From the NCBI GenBank assembly GCA_934693135.1, contig CAKUVA010000020.1, positions 1 to 35,792 on the forward strand: 35,792 nt of DNA, read 5' to 3'. The DNA is from an uncultured Bacteroidales bacterium (GTDB taxonomy: Bacteria > Bacteroidota > Bacteroidia > Bacteroidales > UBA932). Every line of letters starts with the position of its first letter. Position 1 is the stretch's first letter. The position numbers and the translations under genes are program-made. Shown one piece after another: positions 17,826 to 27,470 of this stretch. A model generated the notes under the pieces. That model was not told the origin of the DNA. It saw only the letters and a list, made by a program, of their open reading frames with translations, and ran no database searches.

Positions 17826-18962
17826 ATGAAACACAAAAAAACATTGGCAACAATCCTTATGGCGTCAGCATTGATAGTGTCATGCGGCAGAGGAAATGCC
17901 CCCAAACTTATACCAGCGGAGAATTTTGCGGATACAGTGGATGGTAAAGCTGTGGCCCTCTATACATTGAAAGCTGGTGATGTTACTTTACAAGTTACCA
18001 ATTTTGGAGGACGGGTAGTCTCTATATTTACTCCAGATAAGAATGGCGTGAAAGAAGATATTGTCGTGGGATATAACAATATAAAGGATTATGTGACTCC
18101 TCCTGGTGAACGATTTTATGGCGCTTGCGTAGGCCCTGTTGCTAATCGTATAGGCAAGGCGAGTTTCATTATCGGAGACTCTACATACCATGTTCCTGCA
18201 AATGATAATTCTGTCAATACTCTTCATGGAGGATATAAAGGATTGGACAATGTTGTTTGGGATGTCATGTCTGTGAATGACTCCAGCATAGTTTTTCATT
18301 TCCTTCATCCTGATGGAATGGAGGGATATCCAGGCAACTTAAATATTACAATGACCTATTCAGTTGATTGCCAGAATGAATTTAAGATTGTATATTCAGC
18401 AGTCACGGATAAGGCTACTCCAGTCAATCTTTCAAATCATCCGTTCTTTTGTCTTAGAGGAGAAGGAATAGGTTCGGTAGAGGACTATATAATGCACGTC
18501 AAGGCAAGCCATTATATACCTATAGATTCTTTAAGTATTCCTACAGGAGAGATTGCTGATGTTACAGGGACTCCATTTGATTTTCGTTCAGCACATGCTA
18601 TAGGAGATATGATAGCCGAAGATAATGAGCAACTGAAAAACGCTCATGGATATGACCACAACTGGTGCATTGACAGGGTGTCGGAAGGTGTCGAGATAGC
18701 TTGTTCTGTATATGATCCTGAAAGTGGTCGAGAGGTGGATGTTTATACAGACCAGCCTGGTATTCAGATATATTCGGGTAATTTTTTCAAAGGTGATCAT
18801 TGTGGAAAATATGGACGTCCGATAGGTTTTCGCAGTTGTATTGCCCTTGAAACACAGCATTATCCTGATTCTCCGAATAATCCGCAATTTCCTTCTGTTT
18901 TGCTGAACCCAGGAGAAACATACCATCATACTTGCATTTATAAATTCTCAATCCATGAATAG
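17826..18962 (+). CDS. Lipoprotein aldose 1-epimerase
   Basis: A 378-residue mutarotase-fold enzyme that interconverts alpha and beta anomers of aldoses such as galactose. The N-terminus is a lipoprotein signal with C20 (LIVSCG), so this copy acts outside the cytoplasm, unlike E. coli GalM. Active-site regions: GPVANRIGKA (103-112), NTLHGG (H134), NLSNHPFF (H205) and the general base in ALETQHYPDSPNNP (E342). It overlaps the GH89 gene by 8 bp, which suggests it works on sugars released by that glycosidase. Confidence 0.93.
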   Translation: MKHKKTLATILMASALIVSCGRGNAPKLIPAENFADTVDGKAVALYTLKAGDVTLQVTNFGGRVVSIFTPDKNGVKEDIVVGYNNIKDYVTPPGERFYGACVGPVANRIGKASFIIGDSTYHVPANDNSVNTLHGGYKGLDNVVWDVMSVNDSSIVFHFLHPDGMEGYPGNLNITMTYSVDCQNEFKIVYSAVTDKATPVNLSNHPFFCLRGEGIGSVEDYIMHVKASHYIPIDSLSIPTGEIADVTGTPFDFRSAHAIGDMIAEDNEQLKNAHGYDHNWCIDRVSEGVEIACSVYDPESGREVDVYTDQPGIQIYSGNFFKGDHCGKYGRPIGFRSCIALETQHYPDSPNNPQFPSVLLNPGETYHHTCIYKFSIHE

Positions 18963-21186
18963 AAAAAAAATAGTTGCGGCAGTCGCCGTTATCGTTGTTG
19001 TGTCAATGATCCAATCAGTGTCAGTGTTTGCTTCTGATATTGTGAAAGCTGCTGAAGCTGTTGTTGAAAGGACATTCGGTACGTTTCCTAAACATGTCGT
19101 TTTCAAGAATATTGAAACACGCAATGGGCATGATGTATATACGCTTGCAGTATCAAAGGGTAAGCTTACAGTAGAAGGCAGTTCTGCAGTTGCGCTCTGC
19201 AAGGGATTTCATGACTATCTTTTGGAAAATGGATATGGAATTGTTAGCTGGACAGGGAACAGAATAGCACTGCCTAAGCATTTGCCAGACATGACTAAGA
19301 AGGAAGTTGAAAGTCCTTATCGTTATCATCTTTTCTTTAATGTTTGTACTTTCGGTTATACCATGCCTTTCTGGAAGTGGAATGAATGGGAGCGTCAGAT
19401 AGACTGGATGGCTATGCACGGCTTTGATATGCCGCTTTCTCCTATAGGAGGAGAAACCATTCTTGCCAGAGTTTGGAAGAAACTTGGTCTTACAGACGAA
19501 GAAATACGCGAATACTTTACAGGCCCTGCTCATATGCCATGGATGAGAATGGGAAATATGGCTCATTTTCAGGGAAATATGAGTGATAAGTGGTTTGAAG
19601 AGCAGATCGAGCTTGAGCATAAGATCAATGCCAGGGAACTTGAACTTGGCATGACTCCTGTTTATCAGGGATTCGCCGGGTTTGTCCCGAAGGCGCTGAA
19701 GACACATTATCCGGAAGCTCAGCTCACAGAGATGATCTGGAGTAAATTTGCTCCAGAATTCCATAACCACATGCTTTCTCCGCTTGATCCTTTGTTTACA
19801 AAGATAGGTGTTGATTTTATCAATGAATGGGAGAAAGAGTTTGGCAAGGGAAAGTACTATCTTATAGATAGCTTCAATGAGATGGATATACCTTTCGGAA
19901 AGCAGGGAAGTCAAGAACGTTACGATGCTCTCCATAGATATGGTGCAACAATCTATAATACAGTTCGTGAGGCTAATCCAGATGCCGTCTGGGTTATGCA
20001 GGGATGGATGTTCGGTTACCAGCGCAAATTGTGGGATCCAGAAAGTGTAAAGGCTCTGCTAAGTGGCGCGCCTGATGACAAGATGATGATAATCGACCTT
20101 GCAGTGGATTTCAATGAATATGTATGGAAGAGTACTCGCAGCTGGGATTACTTGAGTGGATTTTTCGGTAAGGAGTGGACATGGAGTACCACCCCGAACT
20201 TCGGTGGAAGAAGCGCTCTTCTCGGGCCATTGGATTTCTATCTGAATGAACAGATTGTTGCTTCTACATCTCCAAACAGGGGCAATCTTGCCGGATATGG
20301 CACTTCTCCAGAGGGAATCGAGAATAATGAAATCGTTTATGAGGTGATATCTTCTGCCGGGTGGAGTTCTGAAAAGAAAGATCTCATGGGATTTCTGAAA
20401 GACTATACGGCTGCCCGCTATGGCTCGGCTCCGTCGGAGCTCATGACATTCTGGAGCGAAATGCTTCAGTCCCAGTATAGTAACTTCACAAACAACGGCC
20501 GTTTCTGCTGGCAGCGTCGTCCTCGTTTTGATAAGCCTCAGAAGATGAATGTGAATGAGCATTATTATCGTGCCATAGAGTCTTATCTCTCCGCTGCTGA
20601 AAAGTTCAGAGGAAACAGCCTTTATGAGACGGATGCGATAATGTATGCAGCGTTTTATCTTGCCGCTCATGCGGATGATGTCCTGATGTCCATGTATAAG
20701 GCTCTGGACGATAAGGATGCCGTCGCTGCCGAGTCGTATAGGGACCAGCTTGTGTCAATGCTTTCAGATGTTGATAGATTACTTGAATCTCATCCTATTC
20801 TCAAGACTGAAAGGTGGATGGACATGGCTCGTGCTGCCGGGACAAGTCCGGAGGAAGGCGAAAATTTCGTCATAGAGTCCAAACGATTGATTTCCACGTG
20901 GGGAGGCTCTGCATTGTATGACTACTCATGCAGAATCTGGTCGGGGATAATCAGAGACTATTATATCCCACGGCTGAAATACTATGCCGATACGAATATC
21001 GAGGCTCTGAAAAAGGCCGGAAGTCTTGTCAATGCAGATGAGATGAAGCGGCTGATGGCTGATTTTGATGAGAAAGGTTTCCCTCAGACGCCGGGGCTTT
21101 CTCCACAGGTTCCTTTTGCTGATCCTGTGAAGGCCTCCTGCGAACTAGTGAAGAAATATTTTTACTATGAAAAAAATATCCTTTAG
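18955..21186 (+). CDS. GH89 alpha-N-acetylglucosaminidase
   Basis: A 743-residue exported glycoside hydrolase of family GH89, homologous to human NAGLU, cleaving terminal alpha-linked N-acetylglucosamine from host glycans such as mucin caps or heparan-type chains. A signal peptide (about 1-27, VSVFAS) is present. Family landmarks: YRYHLFFNVCTFGYTMPFWK, DWMAMHGFDMPLS, GMTPVYQGFAGFVP, proposed acid/base E309 (DSFNEMD) and nucleophile E459 (ENNEIVYE), by comparison with characterised GH89 motifs. No CBM is attached. It overlaps the epimerase gene upstream by 8 bp and the broken propeller gene downstream by 20 bp. Confidence 0.93.
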   Translation: MNRKKIVAAVAVIVVVSMIQSVSVFASDIVKAAEAVVERTFGTFPKHVVFKNIETRNGHDVYTLAVSKGKLTVEGSSAVALCKGFHDYLLENGYGIVSWTGNRIALPKHLPDMTKKEVESPYRYHLFFNVCTFGYTMPFWKWNEWERQIDWMAMHGFDMPLSPIGGETILARVWKKLGLTDEEIREYFTGPAHMPWMRMGNMAHFQGNMSDKWFEEQIELEHKINARELELGMTPVYQGFAGFVPKALKTHYPEAQLTEMIWSKFAPEFHNHMLSPLDPLFTKIGVDFINEWEKEFGKGKYYLIDSFNEMDIPFGKQGSQERYDALHRYGATIYNTVREANPDAVWVMQGWMFGYQRKLWDPESVKALLSGAPDDKMMIIDLAVDFNEYVWKSTRSWDYLSGFFGKEWTWSTTPNFGGRSALLGPLDFYLNEQIVASTSPNRGNLAGYGTSPEGIENNEIVYEVISSAGWSSEKKDLMGFLKDYTAARYGSAPSELMTFWSEMLQSQYSNFTNNGRFCWQRRPRFDKPQKMNVNEHYYRAIESYLSAAEKFRGNSLYETDAIMYAAFYLAAHADDVLMSMYKALDDKDAVAAESYRDQLVSMLSDVDRLLESHPILKTERWMDMARAAGTSPEEGENFVIESKRLISTWGGSALYDYSCRIWSGIIRDYYIPRLKYYADTNIEALKKAGSLVNADEMKRLMADFDEKGFPQTPGLSPQVPFADPVKASCELVKKYFYYEKNIL

Positions 21187-22224
21187 AAATTATTTGTTGT
21201 TAGTGTCGCTCTTGCTGTCATTCAGTTGTTGCAGCAGAAACAATGCGGAAGGAGAAACCATTCTTCTGACTGAAAACTATTCAGAATTAGTACAATCAAA
21301 GGATGTGTTCAGTGTCGTAAATGATGCTGTTAGATTACAAGGTGACACAAGTTTTGTCCTGAATTCGATTAAGAAGATTGTCGGTTCAGACGATGGCGTA
21401 TATCTTACAGATGGAACGGTAATCTGTCATTACGCGTCTGACGGGCGTCTGATGTCTCGTATTTCGCATCGGGGGAGAGGCCCTGGGGAATATACAGGAA
21501 TCATGGATTTTGATGTGGCTGAATCTGTCATATATGTGTTAGATAAAACAGGAAATTTTTGAAGTATGATAGCGATGGCTCTATGATTCAGGAAAAGATG
21601 CTAGAGTTTTATCCTGCATCATTTATGCTTGATGGGAACCGGATTGTCATGACCTCTGCATACCAGGAGCCGGGAAATAAGTTTATTGTTTTCGACAGGA
21701 CAACATTGGAAGAAAAGGCATCGTTCTTTCCGATAGAAAAAAACGAACTTACCTGGCGCCATTTTATGGGACAGTCGAATTTCTTCGGGTATAAAGGAAA
21801 GATTCTTTTTCATGAGCCGATGAATTCGAAAATCTATACTATCTGCCGGGATACGGTCACGGTAAAATATTCGTTTGATTTCTGGGGGCATAATGCACCT
21901 GCGGACTTTTGGAAGCAGAAATTCAGAAATGTCTTTGATATTAATCAGGAGGCGACAGCGAATAATTACTGCTATGGGATTCCGTGTTATGCTGAAAGTG
22001 ACAATGCAATCATAATGACATATCGTGATGGTGCATTTTATCGGATGTTAAAATATGATAAGCGAAAGAGGCTGTCATGCGAGTTTACATCCATGATTTT
22101 CCCTGATAATCCTGAGCCTGTCGCCATTGGAGACCTTTGTATTCAATTCTATTCAAATTCCTCAATGTGGATATCCGTGGAAGCCTCGAATGGTGATGTG
22201 GTGTTATATTCCGTAGCCATTTAG
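21167..22224 (+). pseudogene. 6-bladed beta-propeller lipoprotein, frameshifted
   Basis: Two adjoining frames encode one protein. The first part (21167-21562, 131 residues) has a lipoprotein signal (C21/C22) and the family motif HRGRGPGEY, and stops at TGA 21560-21562. The second part (21559-22224, 221 residues) carries on from LKYDSDG in the next frame. One extra T in the T run ending at 21560 would join them as KTGNFLKYDSDG, matching the sibling's FLKYDSDA. The joined protein would be about 352 residues, close to its relatives. It could be a recent inactivation, a switchable homopolymer or a sequencing error. It overlaps the GH89 gene end by 20 bp. Confidence 0.8.
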
Positions 22225-22282
22225 TAAATGTGAACCGGAACGTGAAACTTGAAGAATTTAATATTATAACCATCTGATAGAT

Positions 22283-23092
22283 ATGAAACAACTAAATATA
22301 ATCTGCCTTGTGTTTATTTCGATGGCAGGCTTGGTATCTTGTGGCCAGAACAAAGAGGAAACCTTTGGAAAAGCAGAGCATATTATTGCATTGACACCGT
22401 CTGCTGACACATTGAAAGTCTCAGGGACATTTGTTAAGAGCGAACTGATTTCGCTTACAGGATGCTCCGTGGTAAAAGTCAGTGAGGCTGTGCAGGTTCC
22501 TTCCGGCATTGCTGTGAAGGGCAAGTTCTATACGTTGTCCGGCGACAGCAAGACGGAATCTGAGGTCGCCTTGTTCAGCCGTGAGGGCGAGTTCATCACT
22601 CATGTTGCAAGGAAAGGCCGAGGAGGAGAGGAGGTAATTGATGTCCAGTCGATAAAGTATAATCCTTATAGAAAGACATTGGATGTGCTTGCGGATTATG
22701 GCCGCCGCATCGTATGCTATGATACTCAGTCTTGGAAGATTAAATGCCAGGAAGATCTGTCCCAAACGGACATAAAGGTTGCAGCAGACTTTGTTCCAGT
22801 GTCTGAGACACAATATCTGTGTTATAAAAATTTGAGCTATTCGATGAAGAAGGAGTATAAGTTATATGCCTATGATTCAGCGCAAGAGGCGGTTGTTGAC
22901 AAGTTCCTGCAGCTTGATAAGAAACGAGCAGAGCTAATATCTTTCAGCCAGAAGAACAATTTGTCATCGAATTCCGGGAAAGTCATCTTTTATGAGAGCT
23001 TTCTTAAGAATATGTTTGTCTTCGCGGATGGCAAGTATTCCATAGGTTATGTGAAATCCGGCGCGGTGACGGAATGTGATAGTTCATTGTGA
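22283..23092 (+). CDS. 6-bladed beta-propeller lipoprotein, short form
   Basis: A 269-residue lipoprotein (C20, GLVSCG). The 6-bladed propeller signature is present: a first strand region ending VALFSREGEFITHVARKGRGG, then VIDVQSIKYNPYRKTLDVLA, resembling the NHL-like/DUF5128 group. It is about 80-120 residues shorter than its relatives here (346 and 393), so the last blades may be missing; it ends abruptly after YVKSGAVTECDSSL. The 79 bp after the stop do not obviously continue the protein in another frame. No function is known; surface ligand or glycan binding is a guess. Second of three tandem relatives. Confidence 0.72.
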   Translation: MKQLNIICLVFISMAGLVSCGQNKEETFGKAEHIIALTPSADTLKVSGTFVKSELISLTGCSVVKVSEAVQVPSGIAVKGKFYTLSGDSKTESEVALFSREGEFITHVARKGRGGEEVIDVQSIKYNPYRKTLDVLADYGRRIVCYDTQSWKIKCQEDLSQTDIKVAADFVPVSETQYLCYKNLSYSMKKEYKLYAYDSAQEAVVDKFLQLDKKRAELISFSQKNNLSSNSGKVIFYESFLKNMFVFADGKYSIGYVKSGAVTECDSSL

Positions 23093-23171
23093 AGTGACGT
23101 CTGATGATGCTGAAGCAAATCGCGTCGTATGGCGTTAGGGAAATATGCGGTGTTAAAAGATTTAATTTGGT

Positions 23172-24212
23172 ATGTGTTTTAGAAGAAAATTATCGATGCT
23201 CTTGTGCTTGGCGGTTGTTGCTATTTCATGCAGACATCGGCAGGAAAATGTGAAAATGCAGGAGTTTTCCGCTGAAGAATTGTGTGTTTTGGAACAGGTG
23301 GATAGGCCCATAGGAGAAATATATAGTATGTCTGTCATAAATGATACAACTTTATTGTTGACGACGGAATCTGAGGTCATGCGGTATTCTGTTTCAGGAA
23401 AATATATGGGTTATATCGGGCATAAAGGCCGTGCTTATGGTGAATATGGCATGCCGATGAAAGTGAGGGCGGACGGAAACAGCATTTATGTCTGGGATGC
23501 TATGGGGTTGAAGTTCCTTAAATATGATAGCGATGCAAATTTCATAGATGAATATCAGTATCAGTCGGCATTGAAAGAATTTATTCCATGTGGAGATAAG
23601 ATAATTATTTATACTGCTGGTGTGCGGGAGGGCAACTTGGTGGATATCTATGATATCAATAACAAAACCGTAGTAAAGTCCTTAACGGAATCTTCTCCGG
23701 CGCAGAGGGTTTACAATTCTGTCAGCGTATATCCGATGAGCATTGATAGCGTGGAGCTGTATTATATGCCCTGCTGTGAATTGAAATTGTATAAGTATGA
23801 TTTGCGAAATGGCGAAAGGGAAGCTTGCTTGTTCGATGTGAAATCAGATTCTTTCAATGTTCCGGAAATCGATGACGAGGAGGCATTGTTTTCGGAGAGG
23901 TCTAAACTCGGCGAGTTTTATGATGAAACGTCTTCTGTCATGGCGATTGTCCCTATGATTAGCGGCTTTAAGGTTATGACTTGCGAGGGGGTATTTTATC
24001 GTAAAAACGGACAACGCGAATCCGATAAAAAATATTATAGTGTTTATGACCTCGATGCGAACGGGATGGTCAATGCCAGAAAGGTGATTCCTTATGATAC
24101 ATTTGAAAGCAAGTCCGCTATGAACTTCTATGATGGTGAATTATATTTTCTGAAAAAAGAGACGGCAGGAAATGAAGAGAGCCATATTTTGTTCAGGCAT
24201 TCATTCGAATAA
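23172..24212 (+). CDS. 6-bladed beta-propeller lipoprotein
   Basis: A 346-residue lipoprotein (C20, VAISC). The family motif HKGRAYGEYGMPMKVRADG (about 85-103) is followed by YVWDAMGLKFLKYDSDANFI, the blade pattern shared with the frameshifted relative at 21167 (FLKYDSDG). It is third in a tandem set following the GH89 glycosidase. The propeller fold is usually a binding platform; no catalytic residues are visible and the role is unknown. The gene is followed by a non-coding stretch and a degenerate copy of another family member. Confidence 0.8.
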   Translation: MCFRRKLSMLLCLAVVAISCRHRQENVKMQEFSAEELCVLEQVDRPIGEIYSMSVINDTTLLLTTESEVMRYSVSGKYMGYIGHKGRAYGEYGMPMKVRADGNSIYVWDAMGLKFLKYDSDANFIDEYQYQSALKEFIPCGDKIIIYTAGVREGNLVDIYDINNKTVVKSLTESSPAQRVYNSVSVYPMSIDSVELYYMPCCELKLYKYDLRNGEREACLFDVKSDSFNVPEIDDEEALFSERSKLGEFYDETSSVMAIVPMISGFKVMTCEGVFYRKNGQRESDKKYYSVYDLDANGMVNARKVIPYDTFESKSAMNFYDGELYFLKKETAGNEESHILFRHSFE

Positions 24213-24453
24213 CCCAAATGTATCTTCTGCTATTAGGCGAGGTTCTGGGAATGCCATCGTACTGGGAGATACTTACGTTCCCTAAGTAACCTTCAAAAAA
24301 TAACCTGCATCATCTAGGGGAATCTTTTCGGTTTATATTCATTTTTCTCATCAGTCGTGTACTCCAGTACACTCCTTTTTCCAAAAGGAATCTATCCTCG
24401 AAAATTTTCTCTTAATCTGAGGCAACTTTTTTTCATGTTACTAAAACTTTGAT
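24213..24453. other. Non-coding stretch with hairpins, possible dispersed repeat
   Basis: No gene is seen in these 241 bp. Two hairpins are visible: ACTTA/TAAGT around 24271-24287, and GTGTACT (24357-24363) with AGTACAC (24366-24372) followed by TCCTTTTT, which could terminate the propeller operon. Bases 24299-24329 recur, imperfectly and in the same orientation, at 27471-27500. The structured, non-coding character suggests a repeat element, but only a genome search could show this. Confidence 0.5.
24299..24329 (+). repeat. Short imperfect direct repeat, copy 1
   Basis: Reads AATAACCTGCATCATCTA then GGGGAATCTTTTC. Copy 2 at 27471-27500 reads AATAACCTGAATCATCTA then CGGAATCTTTTC. Confidence 0.6.
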
Positions 24454-24868
24454 GTCTGGAAAATACTTGATGTCTTATGGGAAAGTAGGCCGTGGTCACG
24501 GTGAATATCTGAAAATCTTTGACATTTGTCTCAGTACTGATGGCAAGGAGCTGTTATATCTTGACCATATGAATAGCGTGATGCGCTACGATATTAATAC
24601 AGGGGCGTTCAAGTCGTTGATATAGACGCATTCAAAGAAAAAGCACATACCGAATGCCTCGGCTGTCATTCCTGGTAAAGATGGTGGCTTCTTCTTATTC
24701 GTACCGAATCCGGAGGATATAATGGACATGGACAATGACTTCAACTGTCTTAAGGAATTCAATGCTTCAGGTAAGTTGATATCCGAATATGTTAAACGGA
24801 CGGGGAAAGATTTATCGGCTTAGGCCGCAAGAGAATGAACATATAGTGAATGAGATAGAAGATGGTGT
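24454..24868 (+). pseudogene. Decayed inverted copy of the propeller gene at 28388-29569
   Basis: This 415-bp stretch matches 28830-29288 of the minus-strand propeller gene in inverted orientation, with about nine substitutions by eye (about 98% identity). It encodes KYLMSYGKVGRGHGEY, then an in-frame TAG at 24623-24625 where the intact gene has CAG. A 44-bp deletion near 24806 then shifts the frame and leads to another stop. Neither start nor end of the gene is present. It is a non-functional fragment lying between the tandem propeller genes and pbpC. Confidence 0.93.
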
Positions 24869-24923
24869 GTAAAATGAGCCATTTCACGCACCGAACTTCT
24901 GCTGCCGACAGGTATATCGTTAC

Positions 24924-27275
24924 CTATCTGAGAATCTGTTTTGAAACTTTTATCTCGATGCTGATGGAAAGCTGCCTCCCGGCATCGTCCACTGCTGTGA
25001 TGCTGTGCCTACCCGGTTCCGGACGTACACGCATCTGGTGCAAGAACCGTGTCTCTCCCAGGTATTGCTCGTCCATGTGCCAGTACACTGTGGCATTCTT
25101 GTCATGATGCGCCAGATTCAGGACAATCTCTCCAGGCGTACCGTCCATCTGCCGTGGCAGTGTGATTCGGCTGCCGCTTTCCGGGTAGATGAACTCCATA
25201 GCATTTCCATCGGAAGCACTGACAGAGACTCTGTCATCATACTCCGGATGCCTCTGCCTGTAGAACCACTCCACCGCTGGCGTAAGGCGAAAGACCTCCC
25301 TCCCGTGCTCTATTAAGTGATATGGACATGTCTTGCTGCGGATAGCCGCCTTAGGAAGCATAAGTGTATCCTTTTCTTCGCAATATGGCCCGGCCAGGTA
25401 TCCGGATTTGCTGCATGTCTCCATCCGGATGCCGTCATCTGGCATAGGCTCCGGGAACCATGACGGGGAAGCGGGCGGGAGAATATTGAAAACCTCGAAC
25501 ATCACAGGGCCGGCAGTCCTGGCCCCCAGAAGCCCTGGAGTTCCTGCCCCGGACGCATTGCCTGCCCATACTCCTACGGCATAGGACGGATTCACTCCGA
25601 TAGCCCATGCGTCCCTGTATCCATAGCTGGTTCCTGTCTTCCATGCCGTCTTCTTCACGGAACGTATTATGTGCCAGTCTATCTCGTCAGGCCTGTTAAC
25701 CTCCTTGAGCGCATCGAAAGTATAGTATAATGCCATCGGGTCAGCTTTTGCAATGTCATGGTTCATGTATTGCCTTGCCATTCCGGCATACGCTGCCGTC
25801 ACCTCGTCCAGCCGGCATTCACCGCCGCCAAGAATAAGGGAAAGTCCGTAGTCAGATGCGGTTCTGGTCAATGTCGTCAATCCTCTGCCTCTGAGGCTCT
25901 CCAGGAACTTCTGTACTCCGTATTTCTTCAGCAGATGAACTGACGGAACATTCAGCGAGCGGCTCAATGCCTCCGCAGCCGGGACGGCCCCTTCGTATGT
26001 CAAGTCGTAATTCTGTGGCGTGAAGCCATTTATGTTGACAGGTGTGTCTGCAATGAGAGAATAGGGGAGGATTACTCCTTCCGCCAATGCATCATAATAC
26101 AGGAACGGCTTTAGAATGCTTCCTGAGCTGCGTGGAGCCCTGGCAGCATTGACATTGACCCCTGGCCTTCTGCGGGCTGGATCTGCATTGCCGCAATAAG
26201 CCAGCACCTCGCCGCTTTCGGTATCCAGCACTATTGCCGCCAGGTCATTGACACCTTCCAGTGCGAGTTCTCTGCTCCGTCGGCCGGTAATCTCTTCCAC
26301 ACGCCTTTGCAGGTCAATGTCGATGCTTGTTCGGATGTACTTTCCTGCTGTGTTCTCAGGCACGTTCCCGTTCTGGCTGTCGCTAAGTGGAAAGATGGTG
26401 TATCCCTGTCCGTCCGAATATTGTCCGCTTGCGAGGTCATCCACGAGCCGCGCTGCCAGGGAAGGAAGAGGCGCTGGCTTATCTGGAAGCGGTTCGCTGC
26501 ACGCAAGCCTGTATTCATCGCTGGTTATCTTGCCTCTTTTGCTTAGCTTGTAAAGCAGCCTGTCTCGCTTATCCTTAAGTCTGTCGCGGCTCTTTTCCAG
26601 GTGAATGCTTGACGGGGCGTTCGGCAGGACTGCCAGAGTGGCTGCTTCTCCCCAGGATAATTCGGATGCTGGCCTTCCGAAATATCTCCATGATGCCGCC
26701 TCAAGTCCGACGACATTGCCGCCGAAAGGTGCATGTTCTGCATAAAGTTGCAGAATCTCATCCTTGGAGCACCTGAGCTCCAGCCGCGTGGCCATTATTG
26801 CTTCGATGATTTTCTGCCGGATGGTACGTTCCCGCCTGCGTGACATCCTTATGACCTGCATGGTTATGGTGCTGCCTCCGCTGACGACATGTCCGGACCG
26901 TATATTGGTGTAGATGGCTTTTCCTATGGCTACTGGATTTATTCCAGGATGCCATCTGAACCATCTGTCCTCGAATTCGACCAGGGCTGTGAAGTATTTT
27001 TCACGTCCTTCTGACATCCGGTTCTGCTTGGGGAGTCCATCTGTTTCACTGAATCTCCATTGTCCGTCTTTTGCGATTCGTGCCCCGAGCAGCTCTCCGT
27101 TTCTGTCCACGACGACAGTTGAATATTCTGTGCCGCGGAACAGGTCTTTCGGCAGGCAGAGCATGTACCAGACTAAAAATCCAGTTGAGGCCAATGCCAC
27201 AATTTTCCAACGTTTCCTTGAATGCTTGATTTTCAGAATTATGCTATTTACCTTCATTTGCATGTGGGGAAACAT
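24924..27275 (-). CDS. pbpC: Penicillin-binding protein 1C
   Basis: A 783-residue bifunctional class A PBP of the 1C type. Order: membrane anchor (about 24-41), glycosyltransferase GT51 domain with catalytic E102 (VEFEDRWF) and GGSTITMQ (133-140), transpeptidase domain with SxxK (S386-K389), SLN (440-442) and KTG (546-548), and a C-terminal BiPBP_C-like beta domain (about 690-783). In many bacteria pbpC pairs with an alpha-2-macroglobulin gene, as here. The start codon directly follows a TAA that ends a duplicated 3' fragment of that gene, which looks like the ancestral operon junction. The first 12 residues precede the lysine-rich stretch, so M7 is an alternative start. Confidence 0.95.
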   Translation of the reverse strand: MFPHMQMKVNSIILKIKHSRKRWKIVALASTGFLVWYMLCLPKDLFRGTEYSTVVVDRNGELLGARIAKDGQWRFSETDGLPKQNRMSEGREKYFTALVEFEDRWFRWHPGINPVAIGKAIYTNIRSGHVVSGGSTITMQVIRMSRRRERTIRQKIIEAIMATRLELRCSKDEILQLYAEHAPFGGNVVGLEAASWRYFGRPASELSWGEAATLAVLPNAPSSIHLEKSRDRLKDKRDRLLYKLSKRGKITSDEYRLACSEPLPDKPAPLPSLAARLVDDLASGQYSDGQGYTIFPLSDSQNGNVPENTAGKYIRTSIDIDLQRRVEEITGRRSRELALEGVNDLAAIVLDTESGEVLAYCGNADPARRRPGVNVNAARAPRSSGSILKPFLYYDALAEGVILPYSLIADTPVNINGFTPQNYDLTYEGAVPAAEALSRSLNVPSVHLLKKYGVQKFLESLRGRGLTTLTRTASDYGLSLILGGGECRLDEVTAAYAGMARQYMNHDIAKADPMALYYTFDALKEVNRPDEIDWHIIRSVKKTAWKTGTSYGYRDAWAIGVNPSYAVGVWAGNASGAGTPGLLGARTAGPVMFEVFNILPPASPSWFPEPMPDDGIRMETCSKSGYLAGPYCEEKDTLMLPKAAIRSKTCPYHLIEHGREVFRLTPAVEWFYRQRHPEYDDRVSVSASDGNAMEFIYPESGSRITLPRQMDGTPGEIVLNLAHHDKNATVYWHMDEQYLGETRFLHQMRVRPEPGRHSITAVDDAGRQLSISIEIKVSKQILR

Positions 27276-27454
27276 TTATCTTCCGACTAATGCATTTCCA
27301 GACGCTGTGCATGCAAAGACGTTTGCATCATACATTGCCTCGCATGTGACTGACGGCAGGACGAAGGTCCCTTCGTATGCAGCCCTCAGCCGTACTTTGA
27401 ACTCCTTGAACGTACCTCGCGGCAGACTGAAATAGAAGACATTGCGGTCATCAC
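27276..27454 (-). pseudogene. 3' fragment of the alpha-2-macroglobulin gene (direct repeat copy A)
   Basis: Bases 27285-27454 are identical over 170 bp to 29959-30128, the end of the macroglobulin gene. The encoded tail DDRNVFYFSLPRGTFKEFK through NALVGR stops with TAA touching the pbpC ATG. The last codons differ from the full gene's (GTC GGA AGA TAA here, GTC ACT AGA TAA there). The fragment has no upstream gene body and is not functional on its own. It is probably the original end of the macroglobulin gene, cut off by the inserted cassette. Confidence 0.93.
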
Positions 27455-27470
27455 AAGATGGCGATAAGAG

